DNA of 13,033 nt, from NCBI GenBank assembly GCA_002502605.1, contig DAPR01000082.1:1-13033 (forward strand), read 5' to 3'. The notes beneath the pieces are model-generated. The model had not been told where the DNA came from. It ran no database searches and saw only the letters and a list, made by a program, of their open reading frames with translations. Source of the DNA: Euryarchaeota archaeon UBA258. Its GTDB lineage: Archaea; Thermoplasmatota; Poseidoniia; Poseidoniales; Poseidoniaceae. Positions 1-7,507 of the stretch are shown here, in pieces. The number at the start of each line of letters is the position of its first letter. Positions within the stretch are counted from its first letter, which is position 1. The position numbers were made by a program, and so were the translations under genes.

Positions 1-1287
1 TCTGAAACCTATTCGAACGGGACATTCATTGTAGCAGGGAGTTTCGAAGGCGACATTCAATTCCGGGACCAAATCGATGGCCATGGGGCGATTGGCGGAT
101 CAAGCGACCGGGATGGAATGATTGCATGGATCAACCCGAACGGGACATGGAACGCCAGTCTAGCGTTTGGTTCTAATGCGATTGATTCTGTGGAAGCCAT
201 AGCCCTGTTGGACAATGGCGATCTCATCGTTGCAGGCAATTTTTGTTTGAACAGCCCCGGGTTCCCATGTCAACTCCAACTTGGCGATCTTGACCCACTC
301 GACAAAGAAGATGAAGATGATGATGGAAACGTATTCTTAGCGCGTTTAAGCGCCCAAGGAACTTGGTTGTGGTCTGTTCAAGTCGGCAACGCTTACGACA
401 ATTTCGTTTTTGATATGCTCGTGACTCCGAACAATGAAATCCACCTTGGCGTGTTGTACAGAGGCTCGATGGAGTTTCAGGGCGAGATTCTCCCCGCTGC
501 TGAGCAAGGCAGCATTATGATTGCCACATTCAACGAAGGCGGTGAGCCGCTGTCACATGTTGAACTCACCACTCAAGATGGAATTGAATCCGTTGGCGGC
601 CTGTGCCAGGATGGCGTTGGTCAAACCTACCTGACGGCAACCTATCGCGGTGAAATCCTCATCGGTGAGGCATTGCTCATATCTGAAGGCGAGACCGACA
701 TTATGGTTGCCGCCTACCAAGGCAGCGAATGGACGTGGGCTCTTTCTGGTGGAGGTCCGTACGAAGAACGGGTTTGGGATTGTTCTGGATCACCAACACA
801 GGGCTTGAGCATCGTTGGTGAATTCGTTGGTAATGCGAGTTTCGGCGCCCACTATACCTCCTCATCCCAGAGCGTCGACCTGCTTCTAGGTTTGATTTCT
901 TCTTCCGGTGCTTGGAGCAGCATTGCTACCGCAAGCGGAGTTGGGGTTGACCGGGCCACAGGCATCGTGACGAACATCCAAGGTGACATCACGTTAACTG
1001 GAACGACCACTGGGGGAATCGTGATTGGCGATGACAACCTCTCCGATCTCGATGGAGTAAACGATGACATGCACAACGACATCTTCCTTGCCTCATACCT
1101 GCAAAATGGTACATGGGCATGGGCTGTTTCTGCCGGCGGTGAAGGAAACGATGAACCAACCGGCCTCACATTTGCTCTTGATGGATCCCCTCTGCTCACC
1201 TTTATGCTGAGCGGCACAGCCTCCATTGGCGTTCATTCTGCAACGAGTTACGGGGGTTATGATGTTGGAGTTTGGCTTTACCAAACA
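1..1287 (+). repeat. Beta-propeller-like repeats (SBBP-like), about seven units
   Basis: A motif of the form hydrophobic-x-x-G-x-(F/Y/T)-x-G-x-hydrophobic-x-(F/I)-G recurs, as in TFIVAGSFEGDIQF, DLIVAGNF, EIHLGVLYRGSMEF, QTYLTATYRGEILIG, LSIVGEFVGNASFG, ITLTGTTTGGIVIG and LLTFMLSGTASIG. Between them comes a second motif, N/Q-G-T-W-x-W-x-x-x-x-G (INPNGTWNASLAFG, SAQGTWLWSVQVG, QNGTWAWAVSAGG). The spacing and strand-turn-strand pattern suggest propeller blades of the SBBP or kelch-like kind. Further blades may lie upstream of the window. Confidence 0.6.
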
Positions 1288-2517
1288 GACCGAGACAGCG
1301 ACGGTGTTCTCGATGGTGAAGACAACTGTCCTAGGGTCGCCAACACCAATCAGGCCAACCATGACAGCGATTTATTTGGCGATGATTGCGATGCTGATGA
1401 TGACAACGACGGTGTTGCGGATGCGATTGATGACTGCCCTACTGGCGCCTTGAATTGGGTTTCTGACTCAAACACAGACCACGACAGCGATGGTTGTGAA
1501 GACGCTGGTGAAGATTTCGATGATGATGAAGACACAGTTTTTGATTTCAATGATTTATGTCCCTTGGGCCCAGTGGGCTGGATTTCAACACCAGAGGAAG
1601 ACAACGAAGGCGATGGATGCGCAGATTTCGACACCGATGAAGATGGATTTATCGATCAAATGGACAACTGCCCAGATGCTGCAAACCCAACTCAGGCGGA
1701 TTTGGATGGGGACGGACTGGGTGATGCATGCGATGTCGACCAGGATGGCGATGGGATCGCTGCTCCCGACGACAATTGCCCCAGAGACACGCCAGCATGG
1801 ACCTCAAACCCGGTCAATGACTACGATCAGGATGGATGCCACGATTCAATCACCGACAACGATGACGACAACGACGGAATCAGCGATGCTGGAGATGAAT
1901 GCCCCACTGGTGAATTGAATTGGAACAGCGCAGCGCTTACTCTGAGCATGGATTACGATCAAGATGGGTGCAGAGACGCCAGCGAAGATTCTGATGATGA
2001 CGGCGATGGGGTGCTCGATGAAATGGATGCTTGTCCAGTTGGTTTGATCGGCCCTGCAGGAATTGGCCAGGATCAAGATGCAGACGGGTGCATCGATGCT
2101 ACCGAAGATGATGATGACGACAACGACGGCGTTCTTGATCTTGTTGACGCGTGCGCCCAAACGCCGCAGGGGGCACAAGTTGGTGTCCAAGGCTGCAGCA
2201 TGACACAATTGGATGATGACCTCGATGGAGTGTCAAACGCAGAAGACATGTGCCTCAATAGTCTGCCCGTTGCGGTGGATGAAAACGGGTGTGCCGTCAT
2301 TGATTCAAGCAACGCAGCCAAGAATCAGAATGATGGTGGAAATGGGGCCACTACGTGGTTGTTCGTTCTTGCAGCCCTCCTGTTGATCGCCGCTGGAGTT
2401 GTCGCCTCAAATGGTAAGCCAAGCGCTCAGCCAAACCAAACAACATCGCCGCCAAAGCGCCCTGTGGGGCTGGACGATGCGGTACAGATCTCGCACGATG
2501 ACGCTGAAGAGGAATGA
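1..2517 (+). CDS. Surface protein with propeller-like and TSP3 repeats, C-terminal anchor (5' end missing)
   Basis: The reading frame is open from base 1, so the true start and any signal peptide lie upstream; 838 residues are visible. Residues 1-429 hold about seven degenerate beta-propeller-like repeats. Residues 430-770 are Asp-rich TSP3-type repeats with D-x-D-x-D-G loops and DxCP cysteines, expected to bind calcium. A single hydrophobic helix at about 786-805 (2356-2415) is followed by a short tail with proline and lysine, then an acidic end (HDDAEEE). This predicts an exported protein held by a C-terminal membrane helix with the repeats outside the cell. The gene on its right has the same plan and strand, 67 bp downstream with its own promoter. 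Proteins of this kind are common in marine Thermoplasmatota. A role in adhesion or particle or substrate binding is plausible but not shown; no catalytic motif is seen. Confidence 0.88.
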   Translation, partial: SETYSNGTFIVAGSFEGDIQFRDQIDGHGAIGGSSDRDGMIAWINPNGTWNASLAFGSNAIDSVEAIALLDNGDLIVAGNFCLNSPGFPCQLQLGDLDPLDKEDEDDDGNVFLARLSAQGTWLWSVQVGNAYDNFVFDMLVTPNNEIHLGVLYRGSMEFQGEILPAAEQGSIMIATFNEGGEPLSHVELTTQDGIESVGGLCQDGVGQTYLTATYRGEILIGEALLISEGETDIMVAAYQGSEWTWALSGGGPYEERVWDCSGSPTQGLSIVGEFVGNASFGAHYTSSSQSVDLLLGLISSSGAWSSIATASGVGVDRATGIVTNIQGDITLTGTTTGGIVIGDDNLSDLDGVNDDMHNDIFLASYLQNGTWAWAVSAGGEGNDEPTGLTFALDGSPLLTFMLSGTASIGVHSATSYGGYDVGVWLYQTDRDSDGVLDGEDNCPRVANTNQANHDSDLFGDDCDADDDNDGVADAIDDCPTGALNWVSDSNTDHDSDGCEDAGEDFDDDEDTVFDFNDLCPLGPVGWISTPEEDNEGDGCADFDTDEDGFIDQMDNCPDAANPTQADLDGDGLGDACDVDQDGDGIAAPDDNCPRDTPAWTSNPVNDYDQDGCHDSITDNDDDNDGISDAGDECPTGELNWNSAALTLSMDYDQDGCRDASEDSDDDGDGVLDEMDACPVGLIGPAGIGQDQDADGCIDATEDDDDDNDGVLDLVDACAQTPQGAQVGVQGCSMTQLDDDLDGVSNAEDMCLNSLPVAVDENGCAVIDSSNAAKNQNDGGNGATTWLFVLAALLLIAAGVVASNGKPSAQPNQTTSPPKRPVGLDDAVQISHDDAEEE
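1288..2310 (+). repeat. Thrombospondin type 3-like calcium-binding repeats with cysteines
   Basis: Two unit types alternate. One is the classical TSP3 form, DNCP-x(4)-N-x-x-Q-x-(D/N)-x-D-x-x-G-D-x-C-D, seen near 1321-1392 and 1663-1740. The other is CPTG-x-x-N-W ... D-x-D-G-C-x-D-A-x-E-D-x-D-D-D, seen near 1435-1520 and 1900-2000. Asp side chains at alternating positions are the usual calcium ligands, and the DxCP and DGC cysteines probably pair in disulfides. The array ends with a cysteine-containing DENGC motif near 2278-2295, just before the membrane helix. Confidence 0.85.
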
Positions 2518-2554
2518 AGCGCACCGTGAAATTTCATGCGCGAAAGCCAACTTG

Positions 2555-2562
2555 TTAAATAA
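2555..2562 (+). promoter_or_regulatory. Archaeal TATA-like box for the 2585 gene (leaderless layout)
   Basis: The sequence TTAAATAA lies in the short AT-rich stretch of the 67-bp gap between the two surface-protein genes. Its centre is about 26 bp before the ATG at 2585, the usual distance from a TATA box to the transcription start in archaea. No Shine-Dalgarno-like sequence precedes the ATG, so the transcript probably begins at or next to the start codon. Purine-rich CGAAAG upstream could serve as a BRE, but this is weak. Confidence 0.6.
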
Positions 2563-2584
2563 AAAACACACAATCGCTCATGTT

Positions 2585-4684
2585 ATGAACTCTACTTTGA
2601 GGGTCGTTTCTATTGCCTTGTTGATGCTGATGATTGCCTCCGTTCCTGCTATTGAGGGGAATTCAAGTGGTAAGCACAACCAAGCGTCTGCAGGCTGTAC
2701 GTGCCATTCCAACGCAGGAGGCGTTACCGTCGGTGAAAACTTTCCATCGTCCTACAACGCCGGCCAATCTTACCCAATCACCATCGATGTGAATGGAGGA
2801 ACACAAGCCTTCATTGGTGGTTTCTCCCTCCAAATCGACAAAGGCACGCTTGGAAACCCGAGCCCAGATGTACAGATTGCTGGAATGAGCGCAACCCATA
2901 CCAATTCGAATCAACGAAGCTTCACCCTTGACTGGATTGCACCCGCAGCAAACAGTGGGACAGTTAGCGTTGATATTGCCGTATTGAATGGAAATGGAAA
3001 TTTCCAAAACAGTGGAGACGGCTGGGCAAAGACCTCGTTGACGATCACTGAAATTCCCCCGTTGAACACCCCTCCAACCGCTTCAAACCTCGCTCTGTCG
3101 CCACGAGGCGCAGTCGCTGTTGATCAAGACCTAACGGTGAGTTACACCTTCGCAGACCCTGATGGCGACGCGGAGTCCAATACAATGGTCCGCTGGTTCG
3201 TCAATGGGACCCTCGCCCCTGCCTACAACGATATGACCACCATCGCGGCATCAGAAACTTCGATCGAGGAAACATGGACGGTCAAGGTTACACCAAGCGA
3301 TGGCATGGATTTCGGCCCAGAAGAAACATGCCAAGACCAAGCTATGATCGTTGACATCGACACCGATGGCGACGGCGTCTTTGATGGCGATGATGCTTTT
3401 CCAAACGATGCCTCTGAAACCAGCGACAGCGATGGTGACGGGGTCGGCGATAACGCTGATGCATTCCCCAACGACGCAACTGAAACAATGGATTCCGACA
3501 GCGATGGCGTTGGTAACAACGCTGACGCGTTCCCTAATGATGCCTCTGAAACCACTGATAACGACAGCGATGGGGTTGGCAACAACGCTGACGCATTCCC
3601 TGACGACGCCACCGAAACAATGGATTCCGACAGCGACGGTGTGGGCAACAACGCTGACGCATTCCCGAACGATGCCTCTGAAACAATGGATTCTGATGGG
3701 GATTTAGTGGGCGACAACGCCGATGTGTTCCCCAACGACGCCAGTGAAAGCATGGACACGGACGGAGATTTAGTTGGAGATAACGCTGACGCATTCCCTA
3801 ACGATGCCTCCGAAACGATGGATTCCGACAGCGACGGCGTTGGTGACAACGCTGATGCATTCCCTAACGATGCCACAGAAACGATGGATTCGGACAGCGA
3901 TGGGGTTGGGGACAACGCTGATGCATTCCCCAACGATGCCAACGAAACGATGGATTCGGACAGCGATGGCGTCGGCAACAACGCCGACGCATTCCCTGAG
4001 GATGCGAATGAAACAATGGATTCGGACATGGACGGCGTGGGTGACAACGCAGATTGGGCTCCTAATGACGCAAGTGAAACCATGGACAGTGACGGTGACT
4101 CTGTCGGTGATAACGCTGATGTGTTCCCGAACGATGCAACTGAAACTGTTGACAGCGACAATGATGGCGTAGGAGACAATGCCGATTGGGCACCAAATGA
4201 CGCTGCTGAAACACTCGACAGCGACGGTGACGGTGTCGGTGACAACGCTGATGCCTTCCCCAACGATGCTTCTGAAACCCTAGATTCAGATGGAAATGGC
4301 GTTGGTGATAACGCACAAGCAGCGCAAGAGGCTGCTGATGCAGAGGCTGCTGAAGCACGTAGAAACATGATCATCATCGCTTTGGTCGTCCTTGCCCTCA
4401 TTGGCGGTGGCGGAGCGGTTCTCTTCCTGCGACGTGGTGGGAATGAAGAAGAACCTGAGAAATCCTTCGAACAGCAATCCATCGTTGCTGCGCAACCCGT
4501 GATTGCCTCACAACCTGTAGCGGTCGCAGCTGTGGCTGCAACCCCTGTTGTTGCAGCGGTTCAACCTGTGGCTGAGGAACCAACCGTCTTGCGTCAATGG
4601 ACCGATGAAGCAGGCTACACCTGGAGGGCCATGAGCGATGGTGGCAATTACTGGTGGACCGGGACCGAATGGAAGCGTGTTTGA
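2585..4684 (+). CDS. Surface protein: Reeler/anchor-V-like domain, Ig-like domain, 14 Asp-rich repeats, TM helix, aromatic tail
   Basis: The protein is 699 residues. The start at 2585 was chosen because a clear signal peptide follows at once (residues 1 to about 24, MNSTLRVVSIALLMLMIASV) and a TATA-like box sits 26 bp upstream; the frame extends back to 2399, but only inside the preceding gene. Residues about 27-155 resemble the Reeler/choice-of-anchor-V class, with an early G-C-T-C-H motif (38-41). Residues about 162-260 look like an Ig or PKD-like domain (PPTASNLALSPRG, FADPDGD). Residues 270-577 are fourteen 22-residue Asp-rich repeats. A short Ala/Glu helix and a membrane segment (595-616) follow, then RRGG, an Ala/Val/Pro/Gln linker and a Trp-rich module at 670-699. 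Topology is predicted ectodomain out, tail in. The function is not known; calcium-stabilised surface stalk is the likeliest role. Confidence 0.88.
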   Translation: MNSTLRVVSIALLMLMIASVPAIEGNSSGKHNQASAGCTCHSNAGGVTVGENFPSSYNAGQSYPITIDVNGGTQAFIGGFSLQIDKGTLGNPSPDVQIAGMSATHTNSNQRSFTLDWIAPAANSGTVSVDIAVLNGNGNFQNSGDGWAKTSLTITEIPPLNTPPTASNLALSPRGAVAVDQDLTVSYTFADPDGDAESNTMVRWFVNGTLAPAYNDMTTIAASETSIEETWTVKVTPSDGMDFGPEETCQDQAMIVDIDTDGDGVFDGDDAFPNDASETSDSDGDGVGDNADAFPNDATETMDSDSDGVGNNADAFPNDASETTDNDSDGVGNNADAFPDDATETMDSDSDGVGNNADAFPNDASETMDSDGDLVGDNADVFPNDASESMDTDGDLVGDNADAFPNDASETMDSDSDGVGDNADAFPNDATETMDSDSDGVGDNADAFPNDANETMDSDSDGVGNNADAFPEDANETMDSDMDGVGDNADWAPNDASETMDSDGDSVGDNADVFPNDATETVDSDNDGVGDNADWAPNDAAETLDSDGDGVGDNADAFPNDASETLDSDGNGVGDNAQAAQEAADAEAAEARRNMIIIALVVLALIGGGGAVLFLRRGGNEEEPEKSFEQQSIVAAQPVIASQPVAVAAVAATPVVAAVQPVAEEPTVLRQWTDEAGYTWRAMSDGGNYWWTGTEWKRV
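3392..4315 (+). repeat. Tandem array of fourteen 66-bp (22-residue) repeats
   Basis: Fourteen units in perfect register, with no indels between them, each encode a variant of D-A-F-P-N-D-A-S-E-T-M-D-S-D-S-D-G-V-G-D-N-A. The D-S-D-x-D-G-V-G-D part is a cysteine-free TSP3/EF-hand-like calcium loop. Variants are DWAPNDA in units 11 and 13, DVFPNDA in units 6 and 12, and DGDLVGDNA in units 5 and 6. Units 7-9 are very alike at the DNA level, which suggests recent duplication. The array is preceded by one partial unit (DIDTDGDGVFDGD). Confidence 0.95.
4592..4681 (+). other. Small Trp-rich cytoplasmic tail module
   Basis: The last 30 residues of the 2585-4684 protein (670-699) read RQWTDEAGYTWRAMSDGG and then N-Y-W-W-T-G-T-E-W. 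They contain five tryptophans. The pattern W-x-D-x-x-G-Y-x-W-R ... Y-W-W-T-G-T-E-W resembles short WW-like or DUF2510-like beta modules, which often end in a 'YWDG(T/R)xW' motif. It lies after the membrane helix, so it is predicted to face the cytoplasm. The family assignment is an inference. Confidence 0.5.
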
Positions 4685-7507
4685 TCACGCATAGACGACA
4701 GCAGGTGAGAGTGGCATAGCGCCACCTGCTCTGCCGGTTTCGTCCTCTTCTGACTCACCAAGAACGACAACAACTTCATCCAAACCGAGTTCTTCGGCAA
4801 TGAAAGCAGCCCTTTGAGTGAGCGAGGCTACTTCATCAAGGGAACTGCGGATGAGCACCCTTGAATCATCGTCCCACTTGAAGACTTGAGGCAGCATTTT
4901 CTTGCCCCAGAAGCCCATGATTTCGCCCTTTCGATCGCCTTGTGCAATCTCCATTTGGCTCAGAACGCCGATGAATTGCTTCGGATTTCCACCTTGCTCG
5001 AGGAATTCCAATGCAGTGATTGCAAGTTCGCGTTTCCAAGTCGGTGCAACGATGATGGTCGCTGTTTTAGCTGGACCATCCAAGTGTCGTTCAGCCACAT
5101 CCTTGATCTTACGAGCAGATTCAAGGAAACTGCGGGTGGTGGTTTCCCCATCAAGAGCGGTTTGTTCCTCTGCAGTGATTGAATCAAGTGAAGGCATTTC
5201 CGCTCCACTGATCAACCCCTCCATGCCGAGGCCAGACCACCACTCTTCAGCAAGATGAGGTGTCGAAATAGAGAGCATGTGCGCCCAATGTCGAAGGATG
5301 CTCTTTGCTAAAACGGGGTTATTTCCACCACGACGGGTGTACCAATTGACGTCCTTGACCAGTTCATAGTGGGAGAGTTCAACCGCCCTTCGCAAATCGT
5401 AGGTGTCCATCGCTGCTTTGAATTCTGCAACCCTTTGCTTGAGGCGCCCTTCGAACCACACATCCATGTCGCTCGCTTCCCCATCCCAAGAACCCAAACG
5501 TTCTGGCATTCCATACAGTTGCACCATCACACGATAGTTGGCTTCCAAAGCCGTATCAGACCAGTCCATGCCGGCGGTCGGGTTGGCTGCAAACAGAATG
5601 AACAAACGAACCGTATCGGCGCCATAGCGTTCAATCATGTCTTCAGGAGAAACTGTGTTACCGAGGGATTTGCTCATCTTAGCAGACCGTTCTGTCAGTG
5701 GGCCTTCACAGTGGGGGCAGGGTTTGCCGGCGTGATCGACTGAGAAGGTTAGCCCGCACGGCTCACACCATGGGGCGGACTTGTTGACCATCCCTTGGCA
5801 CAGAAGTTCCTGGAACGGTTCATCGATTTGATGCAAGCCAAGGTCGCGGAGTGCCTTGGTCCAAAACCGAGCGTAAATGAGGTGCATTATTGCGTGTTCA
5901 ATGCCCCCGCAGTAGAAATCAACATTCATCCAATGGTTGGCTTTCGCTTCATCAAAACAGAGTTCATCGTTGAGTGCATCTGTAAATCGAAGGAAGTACC
6001 ATGAGGAGTCAACAAAAGTGTCCATCGTGTCAGTTTCTCGACGGCCTGGTGCTCCACATGAAGGGCAATCAGCAGCGAGGAATGATGTGGAAGTTTCCAA
6101 TGGGTTGCCTTCCCCAAACACCACATCGCGAGGAAGTTCAACTGGGAGGTCTTTGGCTGGAACCGGGACTGGCCCACATGAATCACAGTGAATCACAGGA
6201 ATTGGTGTGCCCCAATACCGTTGGCGTGAAACCAACCACGGACGAATTTTCCAGTTGATGGTCTTCGTTCCAGATCCTTGAGCTGCCAATGCGTCAATCA
6301 CTGCCGTCTTGGCGTCTTCACCGTACAGCCCGTCAAAGCCATCAAGAGCGCTGTTGACCATCCAACCCAACTCACATTCCGCCTTTTTGAGTTCGGCGTT
6401 TGGATCATCGTTTTCATTCCTTACAAGCACGCGGCGAATTGGAATGCCGTAGGATTTTGCGAAATCGAAATCCCGCTCGTCGTGGCCTGGAACAGCCATA
6501 ACCGCGCCAGTACCATAGCTGGCGATGACAAAATTACCCGCCCATATTGGTATGCGCTCTTCAGTGAGGGGATGAATGGCAAATGCTCCGAGAGGGACCC
6601 CTCGCTTTTTGTTCATGTTCTTGATGCGGTCGAATTCACTCATTGCAGAGACTTCGTCATAGAGGCCTTGCCATTCTGCTTCATGCTCCGTTCCTGCAAC
6701 AAGGGTTGCAGCAAGTGGATGCTCGGGTGCAAGGGTCACGAAGGTGGTGCCAAATAATGTATCGGGGCGGGTTGTGAAAACGGTCAATTCCTCGTCGCTT
6801 CCCTCGATTGCAAACTTGATTTCTGCTCCTTCTGAACGCCCTAGCCAATCCCGTTGAACCGATTTTACATTCTCCGGGAATTGGATGCTGTCCAGTCCAT
6901 CAACCAATTCTTGAGCGTATTTTGGAATGTCAAGGAACCATTGGCTCATGCCTTTCTGTAGCACAGGGCCATTGCATCGCCAGCAACGGCCGGCCTTGAC
7001 TTGTTCATTGGCCAAGACCGTTTCACATTGTGAACACCAATTCACGGGAGCGAACGCTTGGTAGGCCAGGCCCTTTTCCATGAATTTGGTGAAAAACCAT
7101 TGATTCCACCGGTAGTAGCGTGGATCGTGACTCTTGACTTGGCGTCGCCAGTCATACGAGAATCCCATCCTTTTGATTTGAGCGGTGATGGAAGCCATGT
7201 TTCGCTCAGTGATTTCATGGGGATGTGCGTTTTCCTTGATGGCCGCGTTTTCTGCAGGCATACCAAACGAATCGAAGCCCATTGGATAGAGGACATCGAA
7301 GCCCATCATGCGCTTATACCGCGCTACAGCATCGCCAATTGAATAATTGCGAACGTGCCCCATGTGCATTTTTCCACTTGGATAGGGGTACATCTCAAGG
7401 CAGTAGAATTTCGGGCGGTTGTCCCGAATGTCCTGTTCAAACAAACGGGCTTCGTTCCACTTTTTCTGCCACATCACTTCGGAATCTGGGGAAAACAAAT
7501 CGCTCAT
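4685..7507 (-). CDS. leuS: Leucyl-tRNA synthetase, bacterial-type core with archaeal-type C-terminal domain
   Basis: Charges tRNA-Leu with leucine in the cytoplasm. The start at 7507 gives 940 residues beginning MSDLFSPDSEVMWQKKW, matching the usual LeuRS N-terminus; in-frame ATG 7573 and TTG 7585 would add 22 and 26 unmatched residues. The class I HIGH motif is HMGH (48-51) inside the bacterial-type MYPYPSGKMHMGHVRNYS. A zinc knuckle follows (C158, C161, C175, C178). The CP1 editing domain has TTRPDTLFG (245-253) and GTGAVMAVPGHDERDF (332-347), so proofreading is probably intact. KMSKS is at 610-614, preceded by a second CxxC pair set (581-600). The last ~130 residues match the archaeal LeuRS C-terminal domain and end in PLSPAVVYA. 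At 940 residues it is longer than bacterial LeuRS (about 860). Its stop codon abuts that of the gene to its left. Confidence 0.97.
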   Translation of the reverse strand: MSDLFSPDSEVMWQKKWNEARLFEQDIRDNRPKFYCLEMYPYPSGKMHMGHVRNYSIGDAVARYKRMMGFDVLYPMGFDSFGMPAENAAIKENAHPHEITERNMASITAQIKRMGFSYDWRRQVKSHDPRYYRWNQWFFTKFMEKGLAYQAFAPVNWCSQCETVLANEQVKAGRCWRCNGPVLQKGMSQWFLDIPKYAQELVDGLDSIQFPENVKSVQRDWLGRSEGAEIKFAIEGSDEELTVFTTRPDTLFGTTFVTLAPEHPLAATLVAGTEHEAEWQGLYDEVSAMSEFDRIKNMNKKRGVPLGAFAIHPLTEERIPIWAGNFVIASYGTGAVMAVPGHDERDFDFAKSYGIPIRRVLVRNENDDPNAELKKAECELGWMVNSALDGFDGLYGEDAKTAVIDALAAQGSGTKTINWKIRPWLVSRQRYWGTPIPVIHCDSCGPVPVPAKDLPVELPRDVVFGEGNPLETSTSFLAADCPSCGAPGRRETDTMDTFVDSSWYFLRFTDALNDELCFDEAKANHWMNVDFYCGGIEHAIMHLIYARFWTKALRDLGLHQIDEPFQELLCQGMVNKSAPWCEPCGLTFSVDHAGKPCPHCEGPLTERSAKMSKSLGNTVSPEDMIERYGADTVRLFILFAANPTAGMDWSDTALEANYRVMVQLYGMPERLGSWDGEASDMDVWFEGRLKQRVAEFKAAMDTYDLRRAVELSHYELVKDVNWYTRRGGNNPVLAKSILRHWAHMLSISTPHLAEEWWSGLGMEGLISGAEMPSLDSITAEEQTALDGETTTRSFLESARKIKDVAERHLDGPAKTATIIVAPTWKRELAITALEFLEQGGNPKQFIGVLSQMEIAQGDRKGEIMGFWGKKMLPQVFKWDDDSRVLIRSSLDEVASLTQRAAFIAEELGLDEVVVVLGESEEDETGRAGGAMPLSPAVVYA

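Noticed and set aside
1226..2321. Several open frames of 75-142 residues on both strands within the TSP3 repeats of the first gene
   Set aside because: They are shadow frames caused by the repetitive GAT/GAC codons; they show Met/Thr or Ser-rich low-complexity protein with no start signal.
2399..2584. Extended start at 2399 for the second surface protein
   Set aside because: It would overlap the end of the first gene by 119 bp and bury the signal peptide. ATG 2585 has the signal peptide at once and a TATA-like box at the right distance.
3392..4315. Regular repeats considered as a CRISPR array
   Set aside because: The 66-bp units are contiguous with no unique spacers, and they code for protein in register.
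3223..4482. A 419-residue open frame on the minus strand across the repeat array
   Set aside because: It is a Ser/Pro/Ala-rich shadow of the 66-bp repeats: any frame free of stops in one unit stays open in all. The plus-strand frame has a signal peptide, known domains and a membrane helix.
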